From assembly GCF_000284255.1 (NCBI RefSeq), contig NC_017075.1, forward strand, positions 930,001 through 994,000: 64,000 nt of DNA. Reading direction: 5' to 3'. This stretch comes from Rubrivivax gelatinosus IL144 (lineage in GTDB: Bacteria; Pseudomonadota; Gammaproteobacteria; Burkholderiales; Burkholderiaceae_C). Made by a program: the position numbers and the translations under genes. The notes beneath the pieces were generated by a model, which saw only the letters and a program-made list of their open reading frames with translations, ran no database searches and was not told the origin of the DNA. Shown piece after piece: positions 17,315 through 24,284 of this stretch (position 1 is the first letter of the stretch; each line of letters opens with the position of its first letter).

Positions 17315-19063
17315 TCAGAAGGTCTGCCAGTCGTCGTCGTCCGAAGCCGTGGCCTTGGCGACCGTGGTCGCCGGGGCGGGCTTGGAGGCCGCCGGCGGGC
17401 GGGGCGCGGCGGTCGACGCGGCGGACGGCGCCGCGGCCTTGGCCGGCGCCGGGCGTGCGATCGTCTTCGCCGCTGCGGAGGGTTTCGCGGCCGCGGGCGC
17501 GGCCTTGGGTGCCGCGGCCGGCGCCGCGCCGTTGGCGAGGCGGAACACGGCGACCACCTCGACCAGCTGCCGCGCCTGCGTGCGCAGGCTCTCGGCCGCG
17601 GCGGCGCTTTCTTCGACCAGCGCGGCGTTCTGCTGCGTCGCCTGGTCCATCTGCGCGACCGCGTCGCCGACCTGGCTGACGCCGTCGCTCTGCTCGGCGC
17701 TGGCGCTGCTGATCTCGCCGACGATGTCGGCGACGCGGCGGATCGAGGCCAGCACCTCGTCCATCTTCGAGCCCGCCTGGTGCACCAGCGCGTTGCCGGC
17801 CTCCACGCGTTCGACGCTGGTGCCGATCAGCGTCTTGATCTCGCGCGCCGCCTCGGCGCTGCGCTGGGCCAGCGTGCGCACCTCGCCGGCCACGACGGCG
17901 AAGCCGCGGCCCTGTTCGCCGGCGCGCGCCGCTTCGACCGCGGCGTTGAGCGCCAGGATGTTGGTCTGGAACGCGATGCCGTCGATGACGTTGATGATCT
18001 CGGTGATGCGCCGCGAGCTCTCGCTGATGCCGTCCATCGTCTGCACGACCTGGCCGACCATCGAGCCGCCTTCGGTGGCCACCGAGCTCGCCGCCGCCGC
18101 GAGCTGGTTGGCCTGCGTCGCGTTGTCGGCGTTCTGGCGCACGGTGGCGTTGAGCTGCTCCATCGACGCGGCGGTCTGCTGCAGCGCGCTGGCCTGCTGC
18201 TCGGTGCGTGCCGACAGGTCGGCGTTGCCGTGCGCGATCTCGTGGCTGGCGGTGGCGACGCTGTCGGCCGACTCGCGCACCTCGGCGACGATCTTCGCCA
18301 GGTTGTTGCGCATCGTCGCCAGCGCGTGCAGCAGCCGCGCGGCTTCGTCGCGGCCCTGGGCGTCGATGACGCTGGACAGGTCGCCGGCGCCGATCGCCTC
18401 GGCGGTCTGCACCGCGAGGTGGATCGGCCGCGTGATCGAGCGCGTCGCGAAGATGGCGAAGCCGGCGCCGAGCAGCGTCGCGAGCAGCGCACCGATCGCC
18501 ATCAGCCACTGGCCGCGTGTCGTCGCCGTCGCCAGCTCTTCCTGGCGCGCGTCGAGCACGCGCTGCGAATGCGCGGCCACCGCGTCCAGCGCCTTCTGGT
18601 AGTTGTCGGCCACCGGCAGCAGCAGGGCATCGACGTCGGCGTAGACCGATTCGCCGCGGTCGGCACGTTCGGCGAGCTGGCGCCGCACTTCGGTGTAGCG
18701 CTGGCGCACCTCGCCGACCTTGGCGATCAGCGCCTTGCCTTCGTCGTCGTCGACCAGCGCCATCAGCGACTTCTGCACCACCGCGGTGTCGGCCGAGATC
18801 TGCTCGACGTCCTTCTTCATCTGCGCCTGCAGCGCCGGATCGGTGCTCTTCATCGACGCCGAGACCTTGGTCCAGCTGATGCGCAGGTTGGTCGCCCACT
18901 GGCTGGCGAGCTTGCTGCGCTGCTGCTCGTTCTGCACGATCGATTCGGACGCGGCTTTCAGCGCGCCGAGCTGCCAGATCGCCGTCGCCGCGAGGGCGAG
19001 CGTGATCGACAGCACCAGCGCGAAGGCCAGTCCGAGTCGTGTGCCGATGCGCAAGTGGTTCAT
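17315..19063 (-). CDS. Methyl-accepting chemotaxis protein with C-terminal CheR-binding pentapeptide
   Basis: A 582-residue chemoreceptor. TM1 is at about residues 8-29, a four-helix-bundle ligand domain lies in the periplasm, and TM2 is at about 188-210, followed by HAMP. The signalling domain has the highly conserved hairpin tip [20 protein letters not shown] and [19 protein letters not shown] 60-70 residue Ala/Pro/Lys-rich tether then ends in DDDDWQTF. The last five residues resemble the NWETF pentapeptide that recruits CheR and CheB. No other chemotaxis genes are nearby, so it is an orphan receptor. The ligand is unknown. Confidence 0.95.
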   Translation of the reverse strand: MNHLRIGTRLGLAFALVLSITLALAATAIWQLGALKAASESIVQNEQQRSKLASQWATNLRISWTKVSASMKSTDPALQAQMKKDVEQISADTAVVQKSLMALVDDDEGKALIAKVGEVRQRYTEVRRQLAERADRGESVYADVDALLLPVADNYQKALDAVAAHSQRVLDARQEELATATTRGQWLMAIGALLATLLGAGFAIFATRSITRPIHLAVQTAEAIGAGDLSSVIDAQGRDEAARLLHALATMRNNLAKIVAEVRESADSVATASHEIAHGNADLSARTEQQASALQQTAASMEQLNATVRQNADNATQANQLAAAASSVATEGGSMVGQVVQTMDGISESSRRITEIINVIDGIAFQTNILALNAAVEAARAGEQGRGFAVVAGEVRTLAQRSAEAAREIKTLIGTSVERVEAGNALVHQAGSKMDEVLASIRRVADIVGEISSASAEQSDGVSQVGDAVAQMDQATQQNAALVEESAAAAESLRTQARQLVEVVAVFRLANGAAPAAAPKAAPAAAKPSAAAKTIARPAPAKAAAPSAASTAAPRPPAASKPAPATTVAKATASDDDDWQTF

Positions 19064-19129
19064 GCTGATCCCGCTGACTTCTCTGGTGTGTTCAAGCGGC
19101 TCCGGCGGTCGCCCGAGCCCGTCCTTTCG

Positions 19130-19156
19130 GTATCGGCAACGCCTTGATTTACTTCA
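19130..19156 (-). promoter_or_regulatory. Predicted sigma-28 (FliA) promoter of the chemoreceptor gene
   Basis: On the minus strand TGAA (19153-19156) is followed after exactly 15 bp by GCCGATAC (19130-19137), close to the flagellar consensus TAAA-N15-GCCGATAA. It lies about 67 bp upstream of the chemoreceptor start, as expected for a class 3 flagellar/chemotaxis gene. Confidence 0.65.
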
Positions 19157-19366
19157 TGCGTTTTTTGACGACCGGCCCCGGAACGTGACGAAGATCGCGC
19201 CGCAAATCCACGCTTTACTCGGATTTGGATAAATCGCAACCGACCCTCGGTCGGAACGCTGATCGGCGGCTTGATGGATGTCACGTGGGGCGGGCGGGAA
19301 TCCTTGCTGTCGCCGCGCCCGACGACGGCGTACCTTGACCGGGTCGGAACGCGTGCGGAGCTGACC
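19157..19366. other. Intergenic region between divergent chemoreceptor and CBS genes
   Basis: Together with the sigma-28 site this gap is about 300 bp. It has two small inverted repeats: CAAATCC/GGATTTG (19203-19209 and 19221-19227) and CCGACC/GGTCGG (19240-19245 and 19249-19254). One or both may lie in the promoter of the CBS gene. I see no coding potential on either strand. Confidence 0.4.
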
Positions 19367-19957
19367 ATGAGCCTGGAGACCGCCCTGTCCACCCGCAGCC
19401 TGGACACCGGCGCCGTGCTGGCGCAGGCCCAGCCCTGGCAGACCTTCCCGGTGACGCTGGACTCGGCGGCGGTGTCGGTGATGACCGACCTGACGCAGGT
19501 GAAGGCGGCGACGATCACGCCCGGCGCCTCGCTGCGCCAGGCCGAGCAGACGATGATCTTCCAGGGCGTGCGCCTGCTGTTCGTCGTCTCGGAGTGGCCC
19601 GGCATCGAAGGCCTGATCACGACCACCGACCTGCGCGGCGAGCGCGCGCTGCGGCTGGTGCAGGAGCGGGGGCTGCGCTGGGCCGAAATCACCGTCGGCG
19701 ACGCGATGACGCCGCGCTCCAAGCTCGACGCGATCGACTTCGCCCGCCTCAACGGCGCCCGCGTCGGCCAGCTGGTGGCGACGCTGCAGCGAGTCGGGCG
19801 CAACCACCTGCTGGTGGTCGACGGCGGCGGCCCGGGCGTGCCGCCGCGCCTGCGCGGAATCGTCTCGCGCTCGCAGATCGAGCGCCAGCTCGGCCGCGCG
19901 ATCGACATCGTGCCGGTGGCGAACAGCTTCGCCGACCTGCCGCAGATGCTGGCCTGA
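19367..19957 (+). CDS. CBS-domain-pair protein
   Basis: A 196-residue protein with a start at ATG 19367, preceded by a GGAG ribosome-binding site. Residues about 45-190 form one CBS pair (Bateman module): ATITPGASLRQAEQTMIFQG, then LLFVVSEWPGIEGLITTTDL, then VGDAMTPRSKLDAID and NHLLVVDGGGPG with RGIVSRSQIERQLG. Such modules bind adenine nucleotides and regulate a partner. There is no attached catalytic or transport domain, so it is a stand-alone CBS protein with unknown partner. It is not in an obvious operon; the next gene is convergent, 26 bp away. Confidence 0.88.
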   Translation: MSLETALSTRSLDTGAVLAQAQPWQTFPVTLDSAAVSVMTDLTQVKAATITPGASLRQAEQTMIFQGVRLLFVVSEWPGIEGLITTTDLRGERALRLVQERGLRWAEITVGDAMTPRSKLDAIDFARLNGARVGQLVATLQRVGRNHLLVVDGGGPGVPPRLRGIVSRSQIERQLGRAIDIVPVANSFADLPQMLA

Positions 19958-19983
19958 GCCGGCGGCGCGTCGCCCGGCGGGTG

Positions 19984-20451
19984 TTACGGCGTGCGCGTGA
20001 CCTGCGGCGCCTTCGTCACGCGGACCTTGCCGCCGGTGGTGACGATGATCACCGGGTCGCCCGGCTGCAAGGTCTCGTTACCCTTGGCCTGGACGATCGC
20101 GCGGCGTTCACCGCTCTTCAACTGCACGAGGATCTCGACCGCGTCCTCGCGCGTGCCCATGCGTTCGGCCGCGTTGCCGACGACGGCGCCGGCCACCGCG
20201 CCGAGCACGCCGACGGCGACGCTCTCGCGCCGGCCGCCGACGCTGGAGCCGGCGATGCCGCCGATCACGCCGCCGCTGACGCCGCCGATGCCGCTTTGCT
20301 GGCCTTCGACGACCACCGGGCGCGTCGACAGCACGGTCGCGTCGATCACGGTGCTCATGCGTTGTGCGTCGCCCGGGCTGATGACGTCGGGGCTGGTGGT
20401 GGAACAGGCCGCCAGTGCCAGCACGGCGGCAGCGGCGATCATGCGCTTCAT
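19984..20451 (-). CDS. Glycine-zipper outer-membrane lipoprotein, SlyB/PcpY type
   Basis: A 155-residue lipoprotein with a short signal peptide and lipobox (LALAACSTT, Cys about residue 16). The middle holds a glycine-zipper pair, GVSGGVIGGIAGSSVGG and VGVLGAVAGAVVGNAAERM, which forms a membrane hairpin. The C-terminal part (EILVQLKSGERRAIVQA, LQPGDPVIIVTTGGKVRV) is the beta domain found in SlyB-like proteins. These lipoproteins stabilize the outer membrane under stress and are often controlled by PhoP/Q-type systems. It ends 26 bp from the convergent CBS gene. Confidence 0.85.
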   Translation of the reverse strand: MKRMIAAAAVLALAACSTTSPDVISPGDAQRMSTVIDATVLSTRPVVVEGQQSGIGGVSGGVIGGIAGSSVGGRRESVAVGVLGAVAGAVVGNAAERMGTREDAVEILVQLKSGERRAIVQAKGNETLQPGDPVIIVTTGGKVRVTKAPQVTRTP

Positions 20452-20574
20452 GGGGGAACCCTCCTCAGATCAGTCCAACGCCGCCGGTCGGCTGGCGTTG
20501 ACAGGCCGATGGTGCCGGAAAGCCGGCACCCGGGCGGACCCGGGCAGCGGTAAAGAATCGTTGCAGGCGCGGGT

Positions 20575-21132
20575 TCAGCCGTGCAGCCGGCTGCTGCGGG
20601 GCACCGAGGCGAGCAGGAAGTCCATCTGATCGGCGACGATGCGCCGGCCGCGCAGGATCATGTCCTCGTGCAGGCTGGGCACGTAGGGCAGGTACAGCAG
20701 CGCCATGCGCGCTTCCTCGGGCAGGCGGTCGGCCTTGTGGCCGTTGCAGGCGCGGCAGGCGGTGATGCAGTTCATCCAGCTGTCCACGCCGCCGCGCGAG
20801 ACCGGCACGATGTGCTCGCGCGTCAGCTCGTCGAAGGCGAAGTGGCCGCCGCAGTAGGCGCAGATGCCGCGGTCGCGAACGAACAGCTTGTGGTTGGTGA
20901 TCGCCGGCGTGTGCCGCCAGGCGCGGCTGGGGATCGCGCCGCGCACCGCGATGATGGGGTGCACCTCGATGCGCGACTGCAGCCCGGTGGCGCGCTGGAT
21001 GCCGCCTCGCAGCACCTGGAAGGCCTTGCCCAGCGTCCAGGCGATTCCGTCGCTGGCATAGAGGACCGCGGCCTCGCGAGGCGTGATCCACGCCTGTGGC
21101 CGACCCGAAACATCGAGTTGCAGCACATCCAT
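20575..21132 (-). CDS. HNH endonuclease
   Basis: A 185-residue protein. The HNH module occupies about residues 100-150: a first cysteine pair in CAYCGGHF, the catalytic block TREHIVPVSRGGVDSWMNC, and a second pair in CRACNGHKAD. The paired cysteines bind a structural zinc. The N-terminal 95 residues (VLQLDVSGRPQAWITPREAA) match a widespread proteobacterial HNH family often carried as a single chromosomal gene. No phage or restriction genes are nearby, so the role may be housekeeping rather than defence. It is divergent from the TetR gene, with 171 bp between. Confidence 0.9.
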   Translation of the reverse strand: MDVLQLDVSGRPQAWITPREAAVLYASDGIAWTLGKAFQVLRGGIQRATGLQSRIEVHPIIAVRGAIPSRAWRHTPAITNHKLFVRDRGICAYCGGHFAFDELTREHIVPVSRGGVDSWMNCITACRACNGHKADRLPEEARMALLYLPYVPSLHEDMILRGRRIVADQMDFLLASVPRSSRLHG

Positions 21133-21265
21133 GAACAGGCAGAGTAAACAAGATCCGTGCCTGCCGCAACCTCGCTTTGATGACAGGCAGCGAGGCGTCC
21201 CGCACCTCTAGGGACTTTCCCGAAGCAATGGCCCCAATCCCTGGTCGGCTCAAGCCCGAGTCGGC

Positions 21266-21289
21266 AAAATAGAACGACCGTTCGATTTT
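21266..21289. promoter_or_regulatory. Pseudo-palindromic operator upstream of the TetR gene
   Basis: A 24-bp near-palindrome in which the left 12 bases match the reverse complement of the right 12 at 10 positions. Its core is GAACGACCGTTC (21272-21283) with A-rich and T-rich flanks. It ends 15 bp before the TetR start codon. Size and symmetry fit a TetR-dimer operator for autoregulation. Confidence 0.6.
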
Positions 21290-21303
21290 TTGCCCATCAA
21301 AAC

Positions 21304-21957
21304 TTGGCCTCTTCCACTACCTCCCGCCAGCCGTCGGCGAAATCGCTGCAAAAGGGTCAGCAGACCCGGGCCGCGATCCTCGACGCGGCGCTCGGCCTCG
21401 CCTCGCACATGGGGCTGGAGGGGCTGTCGATCGGCACGCTCGCCGAGATGATGCAGATGAGCAAGTCGGGCGTGTTCGCCCACTTCGGCTCGCGCGAAGA
21501 GCTGCAGATCTCGGTGATCCGCGAATACCACACGCGTTTCGAGGAAGAGGTCTTCTTTCCTTCGATGGCCGAAGGCCGCGGCCTGCCGCGGCTGCGCGCG
21601 CTGTTCGAACGCTGGATCCGCCGCGTCTCGGTCGAGCTGGATTCGGGCTGCATCTACATCAGCGGCGCGGTCGAGTTCGACGACCGGCCCGGCCCGGTGC
21701 GCGACGCGCTCGTCTCGATGGTGCGCGCCTGGCATCTGGCGCTGCAGCGTGCGATCGCGATGGCCGTCGAGGAAGGCCATCTGCGCCCTGAAACCGATCC
21801 GTCGCAGCTCTTGTTCGAGATGCACGGCCTGATCCTCGCGCTGCACCACGACGCCCGGCTGCTGCGCAACACCGGGGTGCTCGACCGCGCGCGGCGCGGT
21901 TTCGAGCGCCTCGTCGCCGACTGGCAGCCCCAGCCGGCCCCCGAATCGCGGACCTGA
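21304..21957 (+). CDS. TetR/AcrR-family transcriptional regulator of the beta-oxidation block
   Basis: A 217-residue regulator starting with TTG 21304; no ATG occurs before the DNA-binding domain. The helix-turn-helix is at about residues 18-70 (TRAAILDAALGLASHMGLEG, MMQMSKSGVFAHFGSREELQ). The C-terminal ligand domain has an Arg- and Glu-rich helix and YISGAVEFDDRPGPVRDAL, common in TetR proteins next to acyl-CoA dehydrogenase genes. It stands 37 bp before the acyl-CoA dehydrogenase gene on the same strand, so it probably senses fatty acyl-CoA and represses the block from the palindrome just upstream. That effector is an inference. Confidence 0.9.
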   Translation: MASSTTSRQPSAKSLQKGQQTRAAILDAALGLASHMGLEGLSIGTLAEMMQMSKSGVFAHFGSREELQISVIREYHTRFEEEVFFPSMAEGRGLPRLRALFERWIRRVSVELDSGCIYISGAVEFDDRPGPVRDALVSMVRAWHLALQRAIAMAVEEGHLRPETDPSQLLFEMHGLILALHHDARLLRNTGVLDRARRGFERLVADWQPQPAPESRT

Positions 21958-21994
21958 ACTCCCCGTCTCGCCCTTCCTCTCCAGGAGCGTTCCC

Positions 21995-23782
21995 ATGTCC
22001 TACACCCCGCCGCTTCGCGACCTGCAGTTCGTCATGCACGAAGTGCTCGACGTCACCTCGACGCTGCAGCAGCTGCCGCGTCACGCCGAGATCGACGCCG
22101 ACACGATCAACGCCGTCATCGAGGAGGCCGGCAAGTTCGCCGCCGGCGTGGCCGCGCCGCTGAACGCCAGCGGCGACGCCGAAGGCTGCACGCTGGACAC
22201 CGCCACGCACGAGGTGCGCACGCCCAAGGGCTTCAAGCAGGCCTACGAGCAGTACGTCGAAGGCGGCTGGCCCAGCCTGAGCTGCGACCCGGCCTTCGGC
22301 GGCCAGGGCCTGCCGGTGCTGCTGAACCAGTGCCTGTACGAGATGCTGAACTCGGCCAACCAGGCCTGGACGATGTATCCCGGCCTGTCGCACGGCGCCT
22401 ACGAGTGCCTGAGCGCGCACGGCACCGAGTGGCAGAAGAACACCTACCTGCCCAAGCTGACCAGCGGCGAGTGGACCGGCACGATGTGCCTGACCGAGCC
22501 GCATTGCGGCACCGACCTGGGCATGCTGCGCACCAAGGCCGAGCCGCAGCCCGACGGCACCTACAAGATCACCGGCCAGAAGATCTTCATCTCCGCCGGC
22601 GAGCACGACATCACCTCGAACATCGTGCACCTGGTGCTGGCCCGTCTGCCGGACGCGCCGGCCGGCAGCAAGGGCATCTCGCTGTTCGTCGTGCCCAAGT
22701 ACAAGGTCGCGGCCGACGGCTCGATCGGCGAGCGCAACGGCATCTTCTGCACCGCCGTCGAGCACAAGATGGGCATCCACGGCAACGCCACCTGCCAGCT
22801 GACGCTGGAAGCGGCCTCCGGCACGCTGGTCGGCGAGCCCAACCGCGGCCTGCAGGCGATGTTCGTGATGATGAACGCCGCCCGCCTGGGCGTCGGCTGC
22901 CAGGCCCTGGGCCTGACCGAGACGGCCTACCAGATGGCCGTGGCCTACGCCAAGGACCGCATCCAGATGCGCAGCCTCACCGGCCCGAAGGCGCCGGACA
23001 AGCCGGCCGACCCGATCATCGTGCACCCCGACGTGCGCAAGATGCTGCTGACCGCGCGCGCCTACGCCGAAGGCGGCCGCGCGCTGGCGCTGTACACCGC
23101 GCTGCTGCTCGACCGCGAGATCGCCTCGGACGACGAGGACGAACGCGCCGAATGCGCCGATCTGGTGGCGCTGCTGACGGCGATCGTCAAGGCCTTCATG
23201 ACCGACAACGCCTGGATCGCGACCTCGCACTGCATGCAGGTCTACGGCGGCCACGGCTACATCCGCGACAGCGGCATCGAGCAGTTCGTGCGCGACGCGC
23301 GCATCAACATGATCTACGAGGGCACGAACACCGTGCAGTCGCTGGACCTGCTGGGCCGCAAGGTGCTGGGCGACAACGGCAAGAAGCTGAAGAAGTTCGG
23401 CAAGATCGTCGCCGAGTTCATCGAGGAAGAAGGCGTCAACGAGGCGATGCAGGAGTTCGTCAACCCGCTGGCCGACCTGGGCGACAAGGTCACCAAGCTG
23501 ACGACCGAACTCGGCATGAAGGCGATGCGCAACACCGACGAGGTCGGTGCCGCCGCGGTCGACTACCTGCGCGTCTGCGGCCACCTCGTGTTCGCCTACT
23601 TCTGGGCGCGCATGGCCAAGGTGGCGCTGGAGAAGCAGGGCTCGGGCGACCCGTTCTACACCGCCAAGCTGCACACCGCGCGCTTCTACTTCGCCAAGCT
23701 GCTGCCCGAGACCGCCGCCCTGATCCGCACGGCGCGTTCGGGTTCCGATGCGCTGATGGCGATGGACGAGTCGCTGTTCTGA
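21995..23782 (+). CDS. Acyl-CoA dehydrogenase with extra C-terminal domain
   Basis: A 595-residue FAD enzyme catalysing the first beta-oxidation step, acyl-CoA to trans-2-enoyl-CoA. It is longer than the usual 380 residues and belongs to the class with an N-terminal extension and a C-terminal acyl-CoA dehydrogenase-associated domain. FAD and substrate motifs are seen in GTMCLTEPHCGTDLGML, then QVYGGHGYIRDSGIEQ and IYEGTNTVQSLDLLGRKVL, in which the Glu before GTN is the catalytic base. It follows the TetR gene and heads an operon-like run with a DUF2147 gene, a bifunctional enzyme and a thiolase. Confidence 0.95.
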   Translation: MSYTPPLRDLQFVMHEVLDVTSTLQQLPRHAEIDADTINAVIEEAGKFAAGVAAPLNASGDAEGCTLDTATHEVRTPKGFKQAYEQYVEGGWPSLSCDPAFGGQGLPVLLNQCLYEMLNSANQAWTMYPGLSHGAYECLSAHGTEWQKNTYLPKLTSGEWTGTMCLTEPHCGTDLGMLRTKAEPQPDGTYKITGQKIFISAGEHDITSNIVHLVLARLPDAPAGSKGISLFVVPKYKVAADGSIGERNGIFCTAVEHKMGIHGNATCQLTLEAASGTLVGEPNRGLQAMFVMMNAARLGVGCQALGLTETAYQMAVAYAKDRIQMRSLTGPKAPDKPADPIIVHPDVRKMLLTARAYAEGGRALALYTALLLDREIASDDEDERAECADLVALLTAIVKAFMTDNAWIATSHCMQVYGGHGYIRDSGIEQFVRDARINMIYEGTNTVQSLDLLGRKVLGDNGKKLKKFGKIVAEFIEEEGVNEAMQEFVNPLADLGDKVTKLTTELGMKAMRNTDEVGAAAVDYLRVCGHLVFAYFWARMAKVALEKQGSGDPFYTAKLHTARFYFAKLLPETAALIRTARSGSDALMAMDESLF

Positions 23783-23829
23783 GCCCCCGGCGGGCCGCGC
23801 GCGGCCCGCGACAACGAAGGAGACAAGGC

Positions 23830-24264
23830 ATGCACAAGCGAAGCTGGATCGCCCTGGCGCTGGCCGCCGCCACCTCGGCGGCGATGGCCCAGGCCACGCC
23901 GCAGGGCCTGTGGCGCACGATCGACGACGAGACCGGCAAGGAGAAGTCGCTGGTGCGCATCGTCGACAACGCCGGCGTCTTCGGCGGGCGCATCGAGAAG
24001 CTGCTCGATCCGTCCAAGCAGGACGCCAAGTGCGACAAGTGCAGCGACGCCCGCAAGGGCCAGCCGGTGCTGGGCATGACGATCATCGAGAACGTGCGCA
24101 AGAACGCCGACGAGCCCTACTGGGACGGCGGCACGATCCTCGACCCGAACAACGGCAAGAGCTACCGCGTGCGCCTGACGCCCAAGGACGGCGGCAAGAC
24201 GCTCGAGGTGCGCGGCTTCATCGGCCCCTTCTATCGCAACCAGACCTGGCAGCGGGTCGAATGA
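23830..24264 (+). CDS. DUF2147 family exported protein
   Basis: A 144-residue protein with a signal peptide ending AAMAQA. The mature part has the DUF2147 features GLWRTIDDETGKEKSLVRI, then KCDKCSDARKGQPVLGM and the ending FYRNQTW. Related proteins are periplasmic, about 120 residues when mature, and of unknown function. The pair of Cys in CDKC may form a disulfide or bind metal. It sits inside the beta-oxidation operon: 47 bp after the dehydrogenase and overlapping or closely abutting the bifunctional enzyme gene. Such placement suggests a link to lipid or envelope metabolism, but no role is proven. Confidence 0.88.
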   Translation: MHKRSWIALALAAATSAAMAQATPQGLWRTIDDETGKEKSLVRIVDNAGVFGGRIEKLLDPSKQDAKCDKCSDARKGQPVLGMTIIENVRKNADEPYWDGGTILDPNNGKSYRVRLTPKDGGKTLEVRGFIGPFYRNQTWQRVE

Positions 24265-24284
24265 ATACCAACCAGGAGCATTCC

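Noticed and set aside
21659..23674. 671-codon open frame on the minus strand
   Set aside because: Antisense to the TetR and acyl-CoA dehydrogenase genes; product is repetitive Arg/Gln/His/Val sequence.
24261..24284. ATG overlapping the DUF2147 stop as the start of the FadN-type gene
   Set aside because: Possible, but GTG 24285 has a much better ribosome-binding site. Left as an alternative.
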